Positions 33,205 through 42,503 of a stretch of DNA of 64,000 bases are shown here, piece after piece. This DNA comes from Hydrogenovibrio sp965140365. GTDB lineage: Bacteria > Pseudomonadota > Gammaproteobacteria > Thiomicrospirales > Thiomicrospiraceae. Where the stretch lies: the NCBI GenBank assembly GCA_965140365.1, contig OZ223196.1, one strand, 5' to 3'. The notes beneath the pieces are model-generated. The model made no database searches. It saw only the letters and a program-made list of their open reading frames with translations, and was not told the DNA's origin. The number at the start of each line of letters is the position of its first letter. Within the stretch, counting starts at the first letter, position 1. The position numbers and the translations under genes are program-made.

Positions 33205-33563
33205 GGGGATGCACTGGTTTCGACGGGGAGTACAAAGTTTAGGATGCATGCCGTGCCTGAATGATGCACGTTAATCTTTATTTCAATTTGTTATAGTTGC
33301 AAACGACGATAACTACGCTCTAGCGGCTTAATCCCGCTAGCGCAGACTGGGGCCGTTGTTCGTGGCGCCCAGTTCTGTGTCGACTTACACGGAATCGTCA
33401 GGCCCATGTGTTTGGATGGAGTCTGATTAAACTTTACAAACTCGCCGAATATGATCCCTGTTGATCGGGCAGTATTCTGGTTAAAATAGTAGATCAAATA
33501 AGCATGTAGAGTTTTAAATGGAGGCTTCTCGGACGGCGGTTCGACTCCGCCCATCTCCACCAA
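33205..33563 (+). ncRNA. ssrA: Transfer-messenger RNA
   Basis: The 5' end GGGGATG pairs with CATCTCC before the terminal ACCA (33560-33563). The T-arm GGTTCGACTCC is at the 3' end and the conserved 5' GGTTTCGACGGGG is present. The tag reading frame resumes at GCA (33299) and encodes A-NDDNYALAA before TAA 33329-33331, a normal gammaproteobacterial degradation tag. It rescues stalled ribosomes with SmpB. Upstream, TATAAC/TATAAT boxes occur near 33112-33126, so a short precursor leader is likely. Confidence 0.97.
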
Positions 33564-33569
33564 ATTCTT

Positions 33570-33770
33570 TTATCCGTTTGCGTTGACAACCTCAAACGCA
33601 CCCGGAAAAACCCACACGGCGACCAAAACGATGACGCTGACAATCAGCGCCCCTTTTAATAGCATACCCGATAACCTGACCACTAGGTACAACACGGCAA
33701 GAATCATCACTAAACCGGCAATCGCGACCGCATCACCTTGCAGAATCAATTCGCTAAATTCGTTCACCAA
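33570..33770 (-). CDS. Small two-helix membrane protein
   Basis: 66 residues with two predicted membrane helices (AIAGLVMILAVLYLVVRLSG and LLKGALIVSVIVLVAVWVFPGAF). I do not recognise a family. It converges on ssrA (6-bp gap) and is preceded by the fliN terminator, so it is a separate transcriptional unit. It could be a conserved hypothetical; the short length limits confidence. Confidence 0.55.
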   Translation of the reverse strand: MVNEFSELILQGDAVAIAGLVMILAVLYLVVRLSGMLLKGALIVSVIVLVAVWVFPGAFEVVNANG

Positions 33771-33795
33771 AACACTCGTTGTATTAAAAAGCCAT

Positions 33796-33820
33796 AAAAA
33801 AAGGGCTTGAAAGCCCTTTT
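33796..33820 (-). terminator. Terminator of the flagellar fliL-M-N end
   Basis: Stem AAAAGGGCTT / AAGCCCTTTT followed on the minus strand by T7. It closes the flagellar transcript after fliN. Confidence 0.9.
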
Positions 33821-33862
33821 CCTAATCTCGATTTATCATCGATTTATCGGTTATCAAAAAAC

Positions 33863-34330
33863 TTATTTCAGTTTTTTGATCCGTTCTTGCGGACTGATGA
33901 CATCCGTCAGGCGCACACCAAACTTATCATTGATGACAACCACTTCGCCATGCGCAATCAGTGTGCCGTTGACTAACAAATCCAAAGGCTCACCCGCCAA
34001 ACGATCCATTTCAATTACCGAGCCTTGAGTATAAGACAACAAATTACGAATCGACACCTTCGCACGGCCGATTTCCAACTGAAGCGTGACAGGAATATCC
34101 AGCAAAACGTCCAGGTCGACTTTTTCACTGCTGTCACCCCGCCCTTTTTCTAAGGCCGAGAAAGACGCCGCATCGATTTCATCCGAGTTATTTGATGCTT
34201 CAGCCTGCTCGTTTAAAGCTGCGCCCCATGGGTCGTCTTCTGCCGCCGATGATGAAGTTTCTTCTTGCTCGGCTTCCGCTTGTTCGTTCAGAGCGTCACC
34301 CCATGCGCTCAAATCATCTTCTTCACTCAT
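33863..34330 (-). CDS. fliN: Flagellar motor switch protein FliN
   Basis: 155 residues. The first ~70 are acidic and low-complexity with a repeated DDLSAWGDALNEQAEAEQEE / DDPWGAALNEQAEASNN pattern. The C-terminal SpoA domain is VDLDVLLDIPVTLQLEIGRAKVSIRNLLSYTQGSVIEMDRLAGEPLDLLVNGTLIAHGEVVVINDKFGVRLTDV. It builds the C-ring. It overlaps fliM by 8 bp. fliO, fliP, fliQ and fliR, which normally follow, are absent: a terminator closes the operon here. Confidence 0.95.
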   Translation of the reverse strand: MSEEDDLSAWGDALNEQAEAEQEETSSSAAEDDPWGAALNEQAEASNNSDEIDAASFSALEKGRGDSSEKVDLDVLLDIPVTLQLEIGRAKVSIRNLLSYTQGSVIEMDRLAGEPLDLLVNGTLIAHGEVVVINDKFGVRLTDVISPQERIKKLK

Positions 34331-35342
34331 CGTACCATTCCTTTACGTTTTCGATCATTCTTTCCTGATAAGCAGGATGGTGTAAGATCTGTTCTATACG
34401 TACTGCTTTACGGTCATTGCTTTCACCGACTTTCCCTTTCACTAGGCTAATGCCTTCGGCTTTGACCGTTACCAGTTCCGGCATTTCAATCGGGATAATG
34501 TCGCCTTTTTCCATTTTCATCAAGTCGTCCATCTGCATTTGCAACTCAGCAAGATTAACGGATAGATCGACTTCAATATTCTTCGCTTCTTCTTTCAGTG
34601 TGCGTGACCAGCGGTTATCCGACTCGCCTTGTAAGTTAGACATGCCTTCTTCCAACTTATCTCGCACCGGTTCCAACATGGCATAAGGCATCACGATATC
34701 GACACGCCCTTCCACACCTTCAAAACGAACATTGATCGGGCTGACCACAATCATGTCCGTTGCATCGACGATACTCGCAAATTTCGGATTCATTTCCGAA
34801 TGCATGTAGTCGATTTCAATGTCCATCACCGGCGCCCAGGCTTTTCGCAAGTTTTCCGACGACATGTCAAGAATACTGCGGACCATACTCATTTCCACCG
34901 GGGTGTATTCACGGCCTTCAATTTTGAAAGGCAGTAAACCCGTACCACCGAAATACATATCCACTGCGGTGAAAATCAGCTTGGAATCCAAGGTAAACAG
35001 AGACACACCATTCAATGGATTAATTCGATAAATATTCAAGCTTGTCGGAACGAACAAGTTACGCAGATAATCAATCATCTTGATAATCTTGACTTCTCCT
35101 GCCGTCACCTCGACACTCGACATAATCATCTCATTGAAGTGCCGCTGAAAGCCTCTGGCAAATCGTTCATTGATGATATCCAAAGCTGGCAAACGCCCAC
35201 GAACGATTCTTTCCTGGTTCGTGAAATCATAAACCTTAGCCGACGTTCCTTCACCCGGTTCGTCCCCTTCGGTTTCAACGTCTCCGCCGCCCATCCCCTT
35301 TAACAGGGCATCGACTTCATCTTGGCTTAAAATATCATCCAT
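34323..35342 (-). CDS. fliM: Flagellar motor switch protein FliM
   Basis: 339 residues. The N-terminal CheY-P binding peptide is DILSQDEVDALLKG. The middle CheC-like domain carries NERFARGFQRHFNEMIMSSVEV and YFGGTGLLPF, and the C-terminal SpoA domain binds FliN. It transmits the chemotactic signal to the rotor. It lies 22 bp after fliL. Confidence 0.97.
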   Translation of the reverse strand: MDDILSQDEVDALLKGMGGGDVETEGDEPGEGTSAKVYDFTNQERIVRGRLPALDIINERFARGFQRHFNEMIMSSVEVTAGEVKIIKMIDYLRNLFVPTSLNIYRINPLNGVSLFTLDSKLIFTAVDMYFGGTGLLPFKIEGREYTPVEMSMVRSILDMSSENLRKAWAPVMDIEIDYMHSEMNPKFASIVDATDMIVVSPINVRFEGVEGRVDIVMPYAMLEPVRDKLEEGMSNLQGESDNRWSRTLKEEAKNIEVDLSVNLAELQMQMDDLMKMEKGDIIPIEMPELVTVKAEGISLVKGKVGESNDRKAVRIEQILHHPAYQERMIENVKEWYDE

Positions 35343-35364
35343 TGGTTGATTACCCGATCACAAC

Positions 35365-35952
35365 TTATTGCATCACAAAGCGTTCGAAGTAGACGTCTTC
35401 CAGCAGGTCTGGATAAATATTGTGCTTCTCCAGAACACTGCGTGCCTTTGCCAACACTTTCTCTCTTAAAATATCCGGTCCGTTATCTTGATTCATATCC
35501 GTATAGGTTTGAATACGCAACAAGCTGGTAATGTCGTTTCTCAAAATCGGGCGATAATTTTCCATATCGGTAATCAATTGAGGGTAGTGCGACATAAACT
35601 TCATATTCACGGCCAAAAACTTAGCTTGCCCTTCGCCTTTAAAGTTAACCACAAACGGCTCCATGGAGAAATATTGCGGAGCAGAACCCGGCTCCGGCGG
35701 ATCGTATTGCTTGAATTTTGGAGAATAATCTCTCACCACTCCGTCATCACCAATCGTTTCCCCACCGTGCTCGGCTGAAGCATGCTGTTCGGTTTCTGAA
35801 GAGTTGGCACCGTTATCGCTACCACCACTGCTCAACAGGAAAAAGGTCATCACCCCTATCCCGATGATCAATAGAATCACGACCACCAGCAAGGCGACAA
35901 CAAGACCTTTTCCACCACCACTTTTTTTCTCTTCTTGAACTTCTTCAGCCAT
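35365..35952 (-). CDS. fliL: Flagellar basal-body-associated protein FliL
   Basis: 195 residues. A cytoplasmic KKSGGGKG start, one TM helix (LVVALLVVVILLIIGIGVMTFFLL, ~15-38), a low-complexity acidic linker, then a periplasmic SPFH-like domain (SMEPFVVNFKGEGQAKFLAVNMKFMSHYPQLITDM ... VYFERFVMQ). It surrounds and supports the stator. It follows motB by 39 bp. Confidence 0.95.
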   Translation of the reverse strand: MAEEVQEEKKSGGGKGLVVALLVVVILLIIGIGVMTFFLLSSGGSDNGANSSETEQHASAEHGGETIGDDGVVRDYSPKFKQYDPPEPGSAPQYFSMEPFVVNFKGEGQAKFLAVNMKFMSHYPQLITDMENYRPILRNDITSLLRIQTYTDMNQDNGPDILREKVLAKARSVLEKHNIYPDLLEDVYFERFVMQ

Positions 35953-35991
35953 CTTTTTTCCTTTATTTCAGCAACTTTATAATCATCAAAC

Positions 35992-36885
35992 CTAGTTGGA
36001 CTCACCTTCGGGAGGCTTCACCATCTCCTTGGACAAATCTTCAATACCAGGTGCTTCGCTCAGGCTTCGTAGCCTTTGATCTGCTTCTTTATTCAAGACG
36101 ATGATGCTAATCCGTCTATTACGTGGATTATACGGGTTTTCTTTATCAAATGGCACCGTATCCGACAGCCCCACGACCTGGGCGACTTTATTCGACTCAA
36201 CTCCGCCGTCCAACAATAATCGTCTGGCGGCATTCGCTCGGTCAGCCGATAACTCCCAGTTGGTATATTCCGCATTCGAATGATACCCAGAGGAGTCGGT
36301 ATGACCGGCAATACTGATTCGATTATTAGTTTGAGCCAACACACTGCCCACCTCTTTCAATATTTTCGCCGCATAATCTTTCGGCAAATCCACCCCACTA
36401 CCAAACATCGGGCGCTTACGATCATCCAAAATCTGCACCTGCAAGCCATTTGGCGTCACTTCAATTTTTAACTGATTCTTAAACTGCTCCAATACCGGAT
36501 TTTCGGAGATCTTTTTTTCAATCTGAAGCTTCAACATCTCCATTTCGGCTTTTTCTTTCGCTTTATTGGCGGCATCATCATCGCCTTGATCGCCCTTCGG
36601 GGTATCTTTAAAGCCTCCCATGTCAATCATGGAATCCGAACTCTGGCCAGCTTCCTTGGACTGTACCAACTGAGCAGGGGCCGACTCAATAACTGTCGGA
36701 TCACGGAAATATTCCGCCATGGCGCGCATCTCTTCATCGTTTACACCACTCAAAACCCACAACATCAGGAAGAAGGCCATTGCCGCCGTCATAAAGTCGG
36801 CAAAGGCCACCTTCCAAGCACCACCGTGGGCGCAATGCGGGCATTTTTTCAGCCGCTTGATGATTATGGACTGTTCATCGCTCAT
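35992..36885 (-). CDS. motB: Flagellar stator protein MotB
   Basis: 297 residues. The TM segment carries the proton-binding aspartate (WKVAFADFMTAAMAFFLMLWVLSG, Asp30). A plug and linker follow, then a C-terminal OmpA-like peptidoglycan domain (ISIAGHTDSSGYHSNAEYTNWELSADRANAARRLLL). Oddity: the cytoplasmic N-terminus has CPHCAHGG (Cys15, Cys18), a possible metal or redox site that I do not know from ordinary MotB. It is coupled to motA and sits inside the fli operon. Confidence 0.94.
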   Translation of the reverse strand: MSDEQSIIIKRLKKCPHCAHGGAWKVAFADFMTAAMAFFLMLWVLSGVNDEEMRAMAEYFRDPTVIESAPAQLVQSKEAGQSSDSMIDMGGFKDTPKGDQGDDDAANKAKEKAEMEMLKLQIEKKISENPVLEQFKNQLKIEVTPNGLQVQILDDRKRPMFGSGVDLPKDYAAKILKEVGSVLAQTNNRISIAGHTDSSGYHSNAEYTNWELSADRANAARRLLLDGGVESNKVAQVVGLSDTVPFDKENPYNPRNRRISIIVLNKEADQRLRSLSEAPGIEDLSKEMVKPPEGESN

Positions 36886-36906
36886 GGCGCTTCTCTACCG
36901 TGTTCG

Positions 36907-37758
36907 TTATTTTTGAGTCTGCAAAAACTCATCCACTTCCTGGAACGAAGGTCTTTCCGCTCCTGGAATCGATTTTCGTCCAAACTCCACCGCAATTTGC
37001 GGAGCATAACCATTCAGGTTGGCCATCAAACAGGTTTTGATTGTCCCGAAAAAAGCACCTTCATCATGGGCACGGTTCGCCATGTCCGATGCAATCGGGC
37101 CAACAATCCCGTAGGCCACCAAAATCCCCAAGAAAGTCCCGACCAGGGCCACCGACATATGGTGCGCAATTTCCAACGGCCCAGCATCCAAATAACTCAT
37201 CGTGACGATAATACCCAGTACCGCGGCCACAATACCGAAACCGGGTAACGCTTCCGCCACTTTGCCAACTGCTTCAGCCGGAGCTGCGGCCTCATGGTGA
37301 TGAATATCCATTTCCAAAATCATCAAATCTTCAAGCTGGTAAGGATTACTCGCGCCACTGATCATCAGTCTCAAATAATCACAAATAAAATCGACGGCAT
37401 GGTGATCATTGGCAATTTTAGGCGACGCATTAAACAGCTCACTGTCATGAGGTTCTTCGACATCCGCCTCAATCGCCATCAAACCTTCACGACGCGCTTT
37501 ATTGAAAATACGGAACATCAGCCCCAGAAGCTCCATATAAGCTTCTTTATTGTAAGGAGCGGGCTTGGCTAACCCCAAAGCGCCAGAAAAACTGGCTTTA
37601 ACCACCCAACCCGGATTGGCGATGATGAAGGCCCCCAAAGCACTCCCACAAATGATGAGCACTTCCAAGGGCTGAATCAAAATGCCAAAGCTGCCGTGCG
37701 GAAGATACCCGCCAAGCAAACAGCCTATGACCACCAATGTTCCGACAATTGCTTTCAT
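36907..37758 (-). CDS. motA: Flagellar stator protein MotA
   Basis: 283 residues with four membrane helices: IVGTLVVIGCLLGGYLPHG, VLIICGSALGAFIIANPG, GFGIVAAVLGIIVTMSYLDAG and MSVALVGTFLGILVAYGIVGPIA. The cytoplasmic loop carries the charged residues that touch FliG. The length and motifs fit the proton-driven MotA type found in pseudomonads. The start is ATG 37758. It lies between an MCP-like gene and motB. Confidence 0.95.
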   Translation of the reverse strand: MKAIVGTLVVIGCLLGGYLPHGSFGILIQPLEVLIICGSALGAFIIANPGWVVKASFSGALGLAKPAPYNKEAYMELLGLMFRIFNKARREGLMAIEADVEEPHDSELFNASPKIANDHHAVDFICDYLRLMISGASNPYQLEDLMILEMDIHHHEAAAPAEAVGKVAEALPGFGIVAAVLGIIVTMSYLDAGPLEIAHHMSVALVGTFLGILVAYGIVGPIASDMANRAHDEGAFFGTIKTCLMANLNGYAPQIAVEFGRKSIPGAERPSFQEVDEFLQTQK

Positions 37759-37804
37759 ATATAACCTTATTTTTTATTTGCACCACACTAAGCAATTAGG
37801 CTTA

Positions 37805-38821
37805 TTAAAGGTTTTTAACAACATTAGACAACGCTTCCTGCGCTGTTTTAAGCTGGAACAGATTATCTTCGATTTCATGTAAAAAATCATTCACTTTTCC
37901 AGCTTGCATTTGGGTCGTTTCCACTCGCTCTTGCCCATTTCCCATGACTTCAACAGCATTACGCGCCCGTTGTTGCAACTCTTCAATAATTGTCTGAATT
38001 TCGGTTGTCGCTTGTTGGGTTTTACCAGCCAAAATACGCACTTCATCCGCGACCACCGCGAACCCTCGTCCATGCTCACCGGCACGGGCCGCTTCAATCG
38101 CCGCGTTCAACGCCAACAGGTTCGTCTGTTCGGCAATGTCACGAATCAAGACCAAAACGGTTCCAATATTACTGCTGTCTTCTTCCAATTTTTTGATGAC
38201 GCTAGAAGCGTGCGTAACTTCATCCGTTAGCCCGGTGACTTCTGAAATAACACTGCCCGCTGAAGTCATACCTTCTTTCGTGCCAGAATTCATCTGCTCA
38301 ACCACATCCGATAGTTTCTCAGATACACTGACCAACTCGGAAGAATCAAAAACCGCCGGTAAAGCGGCGTCTTCGCCACCGGAGGCATTCACCTGTTCAT
38401 AAGCAGCCGCTAACGAGGCGTTTAATTCTTCAATTTGTTCTTCCAGTTCGGTGACCCGTTGTCCTGCAAGATTCGCCGCCATGTCTTTTTCATCCAGAGA
38501 TTCTGACACTTTTGAGAACAATTCATTTAAAGCCTTCACCAGCTTCGGGTCAGCCGATTCCTCGGCTAAACCACCCGAAAAATCACCATTTTCCGTCCGC
38601 TTATTCAAAGCACTGATCAAAGAGGATTGTTCACAAACACCCGGCTTATTACACCAAACCAGATACACTAACGCCCCGGCGACCACCGCGCCGACGGCAA
38701 TGGCAATCAACGCAATACCGGCTGTCGGAATACCTTGTATTTCGGAATCCGCATTCACTAAAGGAGAAGCCAATCCCGCCATCATTGCCATTGAAATTTT
38801 GTGATGTAATTTCATGTCCAT
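37805..38821 (-). CDS. MCP-signalling-domain protein with one membrane helix, inside the flagellar operon
   Basis: 338 residues. It has a signal-like N-terminus (ISMAMMAGLASPLVNA), then one strong TM helix (AGIALIAIAVGAVVAGALVYLVW, ~33-56), a coiled coil (~70-145) and an MCP signalling hairpin with tip IAEQTNLLALNAAIEAARAGEHGRGFAVVADEVR. There is no periplasmic ligand domain and no HAMP. It lies between fliK and motA (27 and ~45 bp gaps), so it is expressed with the motor. Its role is unknown; a dedicated intracellular or stator-linked signal input is inference. Confidence 0.88.
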   Translation of the reverse strand: MDMKLHHKISMAMMAGLASPLVNADSEIQGIPTAGIALIAIAVGAVVAGALVYLVWCNKPGVCEQSSLISALNKRTENGDFSGGLAEESADPKLVKALNELFSKVSESLDEKDMAANLAGQRVTELEEQIEELNASLAAAYEQVNASGGEDAALPAVFDSSELVSVSEKLSDVVEQMNSGTKEGMTSAGSVISEVTGLTDEVTHASSVIKKLEEDSSNIGTVLVLIRDIAEQTNLLALNAAIEAARAGEHGRGFAVVADEVRILAGKTQQATTEIQTIIEELQQRARNAVEVMGNGQERVETTQMQAGKVNDFLHEIEDNLFQLKTAQEALSNVVKNL

Positions 38822-38848
38822 TCCTTTCTATTCTTTATGCTTATCTTT

Positions 38849-40591
38849 TTATGCGTAGAAATCTACTAAGTTATCGGATGAAACTGTCTGGACCATACCA
38901 TTTCCATCAGCTTCCACCTCTTCACCATCCGCTAACAAACCTCCGGACGATTGACCAGAACCCGATTGACCATTTTGATTCGCCAAGCTTTGCTCAGAAG
39001 AACCGTTTTCATCGCGAACATCAAAAGATCCAAACCCAATACCGGCTGCTTCCAACATCTCTTTCAGTCGAGGCATTGCATTTTCAATGGCCTCTCGTGT
39101 CGTACCATGCTGCGCCACCATTGACACATGCGCATGTTGATCTTTATCCACAGTTAATTTCACCTGAATCGGCCCTAACTTTTCCGGATTCAACGTAATC
39201 TTGGCTTCCTGAAGCTTGTTGTTCGCCATATAAGTCACTTTTTGACCTAATGCCTGGCCCCATTGAGGAGAACGCACTGGATGCGGAATGGAAAGTCCCG
39301 GATTCATGGTTCTTTTGGCATCCGTTCCCAACCCCAGATTCCCCAGCAGTTTTTCGGCTTTTTCGGCCTTTTCCGATTCTACAGTAGAGGCTTCATTCGC
39401 CGTTTTCACAGCTTCTTGCTGACTCTGAACCACTTGCTTTTGCACCTGGTTCATAAACTGTTGTTGCGCCTGTTGCTGGCCAGAAAAAGACTGTTGTCCT
39501 TGCTGGTTAGACTGTGACGAAGCTGTATTTTGCTGTGTGGAAGTGGAAATTCCAGCCTCCGACGACTTGAGCGATTTACCGTCACTCATTTCTTTGCCCA
39601 GAGCGTTATCGGCTTTAGATTGAGTGGTATGCATTTGAGCATTGATAGGCGGACGTTCTTTTTCCTGTGCAACGTCTTTTATATTGCTTTCAGATGTTTG
39701 CGCTTGAGCCGCTCCATTTGCAGAAGTCGCCATTCCCGGCACTGTATTTTGCGAACCATCATGAGCCTCGTTCACTCCAGAAGGTTTCTGTGATGGATCA
39801 TTCATCGCCGAATTAGCCTTCATCAATGGATCCACTTCATCGGATTCGTTATCCGCATCACTTTGAAGCGAAGCCAGAATGTCGGAAGCCTTGGCCTCAT
39901 CCGGTGTATTTTCTGTTAAGTTTTCGCTTGCTTGCGTTAAGCCCGTTAATTTTTCAGGACTCACCGTTTGTGAAACATTATCCGCCACATCGCTCATCGA
40001 TTCAGCGGTTAGCTCTGAATCAACGATATCGGAGACACTTTCCGAAACAACCGGCTGATTAAGGTTATTAGCAGCAGTTTCCTGATCGAGCAAAACATTA
40101 GCTTCTTCGCCCTCCGCAACCAAGTCCGGGCTTAATTTCGCCAGGCCTGGTGATTTCTCAGACGGTTCAGTTGCCGCGTCCAGCATGGTGTTTACCGAAG
40201 AAACCGCTTTCATAGCATCAGATGGCAAAGCCGGTAATTTCTCTTGCGGTAAGTGAATTTGCTTCATCACCATGTCCAAATCCGTTTCGGTTGCGCCATC
40301 CATAAGTGCCGTCTGCGGCAAATCGTTTTCGGCAACAGCCAAAGAAGCCACCATCACACCCGCATTTTTAGCCGCCCCTTCCACATCGATTTGAATGTCT
40401 GACAAGGCCGTCTGACCAAGCTTTGAAGCGCCAAGTGACGTTTTTTCCGTGGCCTGCGAAGCTTGATTCAAAACCTCTGCAAACGCCCCCTTCAACTTCG
40501 GCAATAATTGCCGTTCACCTGTGCTTTCGGTGCCTGCTTGCGGTTGCCCACTGGTGTTAAGCGCTTTTAAAACTGGATTTTGTTCAATCAT
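38849..40591 (-). CDS. fliK: Flagellar hook-length control protein FliK
   Basis: About 580 residues from ATG 40591 (MIEQNPVLKALN); a TTG ten codons earlier is possible. The long N-terminal region is disordered, Gln/Ser/Asn-rich (QQNTASSQSNQQGQQSFSGQQQ). The conserved C-terminal domain has LNPEKLGPIQVKLTVDKDQHAHVSMVAQHGTTREAIENAMPRLKEML. It measures the hook and switches export specificity. It contains one exact CCAGGCCTGG (40141). Confidence 0.93.
   Translation of the reverse strand: MIEQNPVLKALNTSGQPQAGTESTGERQLLPKLKGAFAEVLNQASQATEKTSLGASKLGQTALSDIQIDVEGAAKNAGVMVASLAVAENDLPQTALMDGATETDLDMVMKQIHLPQEKLPALPSDAMKAVSSVNTMLDAATEPSEKSPGLAKLSPDLVAEGEEANVLLDQETAANNLNQPVVSESVSDIVDSELTAESMSDVADNVSQTVSPEKLTGLTQASENLTENTPDEAKASDILASLQSDADNESDEVDPLMKANSAMNDPSQKPSGVNEAHDGSQNTVPGMATSANGAAQAQTSESNIKDVAQEKERPPINAQMHTTQSKADNALGKEMSDGKSLKSSEAGISTSTQQNTASSQSNQQGQQSFSGQQQAQQQFMNQVQKQVVQSQQEAVKTANEASTVESEKAEKAEKLLGNLGLGTDAKRTMNPGLSIPHPVRSPQWGQALGQKVTYMANNKLQEAKITLNPEKLGPIQVKLTVDKDQHAHVSMVAQHGTTREAIENAMPRLKEMLEAAGIGFGSFDVRDENGSSEQSLANQNGQSGSGQSSGGLLADGEEVEADGNGMVQTVSSDNLVDFYA
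40141..40150. repeat. CCAGGCCTGG palindrome, copy 9 (inside fliK)
   Basis: Exact copy, read as Pro-Gly-Leu, in the poorly conserved disordered part of FliK. Confidence 0.85.
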
Positions 40592-40670
40592 AATACTGTC
40601 CGCCAATAAGATATTGTTCAACGTCAGTTTGGATTAAGCAACATGCAAGCCAACTTAGCAAACCGTACAT

Positions 40671-41120
40671 TCAATCCTTTTGAGTGCCTTGCACAAAGCG
40701 CTGTGACGCCAATTCATCAAGCAACTTTTGCTCTTGTTTTTCCAGCTTGGCATGATGATCTTTTTCGATTTTTTGACATAATTTTTCCAGTGATTTATGC
40801 CGGACACGTTTTTCCAACCATTCTGCATGCGCTTTTTCGACCACCTCATCGAGTTGCCGAACCTGCTGGGTTTGTGAATGGATGGCATTGGTGACCTTGT
40901 CCAGAAACGCTTGCATGGTTTGAAGTTGCGTCACAGAAGTGTCTCGAGACTTGGTCAACTGACCGACATAATCCGTGTGATACTCCAATAAGGAGTCGAG
41001 CTGCATTTGATGTTCGTCCCGTTGACTGCGGACAGCCACGAACACATCTTGCGCTTTATCAAGCTCATCTTGTGCTAAATCGACTAAAATACGGAGCCTT
41101 TTAAGTTTTGACAGAGCCAT
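40671..41120 (-). CDS. fliJ: Flagellar export chaperone FliJ
   Basis: 149 residues, almost entirely coiled coil (LRILVDLAQDELDKAQDVFVAVRSQRDEHQMQLDSLLEY ... KSLEKLCQKIEKDHHAKLEKQEQK). FliJ acts as the central stalk of the FliI-FliH ATPase. It lies 26 bp after fliI. Confidence 0.9.
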   Translation of the reverse strand: MALSKLKRLRILVDLAQDELDKAQDVFVAVRSQRDEHQMQLDSLLEYHTDYVGQLTKSRDTSVTQLQTMQAFLDKVTNAIHSQTQQVRQLDEVVEKAHAEWLEKRVRHKSLEKLCQKIEKDHHAKLEKQEQKLLDELASQRFVQGTQKD

Positions 41121-41146
41121 AGGACAACCTTAAATACGATGGCGTA

Positions 41147-42484
41147 TCAAAAGAGCGCTTCCAGTTTTTCAAGACTTTCCTTCACCGAAAAGGATTCGTC
41201 TATGCCTTGGGACAAGAAACCGTTCAATTGCGGGAACTTGTCGATGGCTTCGTCAATGGAAGCGTCGGTCCCCTTCCGGTAAGCCCCGATACTGATTAAG
41301 TCCTGATTCTGTTGATAAACCGAATAGACTTGTTTAAAGCGTCGTGCCAATCGAGTCTGTTGGGGTGAAACAATATCGATCATCACCCGGCTGATAGACG
41401 ACTCAATATCAATTGCCGGATAACGACCCGAATCGGCAATTTGCCTGGATAACAGGATATGCCCATCCAACACCCCACGAGCCGAATCCACCACCGGATC
41501 GTTTTGATCATCCCCTTCAGCCAGAACCGTATAAATCGCCGTAATCGAACCGGAATGGGTTGAGCCGTTACCGGCACGCTCCACCAACTGCGGCAACTTG
41601 GCAAACACCGATGGTGGATACCCTTTACTGGCCGGCGGTTCGCCCACCGCCAAAGCAATTTCACGTTGCGCTTGAGCAAAACGAGTGAGGGAATCCATGA
41701 GCAAAAGAACATCTTTGCCTTGGTCGCGAAAATATTCGGCAATGGAAGTGGCCAGCATAGCACCATGCAACCGCATCAAAGGCGGATCATCCGCTGGTGT
41801 TGCCACCACAACGGAGCGTTTCAACCCTTCTTCCCCCAAGTTGTTACGCACAAAATCATTTACCTCTCGGCCACGCTCTCCGACCAGGCCAACCACCACT
41901 ACCTCGGCATTGGTAAAGCGGGTCATCATACCAAGCAAGACACTTTTCCCAACCCCGGTGCCAGCCAACAATCCGACACGCTGCCCTTTACCAAGCGTCA
42001 ATAAACCATTAATGGTTTTGATTCCAACGTCTAATGGTTCTTCAATTGGAGCGCGATGCAGAGGGTTTATTTTTTCGCCGCTCAAGGAAACTCGTTCTTC
42101 TGAAGCAATCGGCCCCTGGCCGTCTAGAGGGTTGCCGGCACCGTCGATCACCCGCCCCAGCATGGCTGCGCTCACCCCGACCTTAATCCCGCCAGAGACC
42201 GGAATAACTTTGGCATTGGGCTCCAACCCGTGTACCTTACCAATTGGCATCAGATAAAGGCGATCATTATTAAAACCAACCACTTCGGCTTCCACTGGGT
42301 CGCCGTATTTAGAGATGACTTGGCAACGCGAGCCAATGGGAGCATAGGTTCCAACCACTTCCAGCGTCATGCCAACCATGCGCACTAATTTGCCTTCGAC
42401 TTTTAGATCCGGCTTATCAGGCAATTGCTCGGAAAATTCGGCAAATTTATGGTTAAGATATTGATTGAAGAGTTGCTTCATCAT
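41147..42484 (-). CDS. fliI: Flagellum-specific ATP synthase FliI
   Basis: 445 residues. Walker A GLLAGTGVGKSVLLGM, Walker B VLLLMDSLTRFAQAQREIALAVGEPPASKGYPPSVFAKLPQLVERAGN, and the SRQIADSGRYPAIDIESSISRVM arm of type III secretion ATPases. It energises export of flagellar subunits. The last residue group SFSVKESLEKLEALF is normal. It follows fliH by 19 bp. Confidence 0.97.
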   Translation of the reverse strand: MMKQLFNQYLNHKFAEFSEQLPDKPDLKVEGKLVRMVGMTLEVVGTYAPIGSRCQVISKYGDPVEAEVVGFNNDRLYLMPIGKVHGLEPNAKVIPVSGGIKVGVSAAMLGRVIDGAGNPLDGQGPIASEERVSLSGEKINPLHRAPIEEPLDVGIKTINGLLTLGKGQRVGLLAGTGVGKSVLLGMMTRFTNAEVVVVGLVGERGREVNDFVRNNLGEEGLKRSVVVATPADDPPLMRLHGAMLATSIAEYFRDQGKDVLLLMDSLTRFAQAQREIALAVGEPPASKGYPPSVFAKLPQLVERAGNGSTHSGSITAIYTVLAEGDDQNDPVVDSARGVLDGHILLSRQIADSGRYPAIDIESSISRVMIDIVSPQQTRLARRFKQVYSVYQQNQDLISIGAYRKGTDASIDEAIDKFPQLNGFLSQGIDESFSVKESLEKLEALF

Positions 42485-42503
42485 AACGGCAAACCCCTTA
42501 TCC

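Noticed and set aside
33291..33563. 90-codon minus-strand frame over the tmRNA
   Set aside because: The locus is a clear ssrA gene; the frame is antisense to it.
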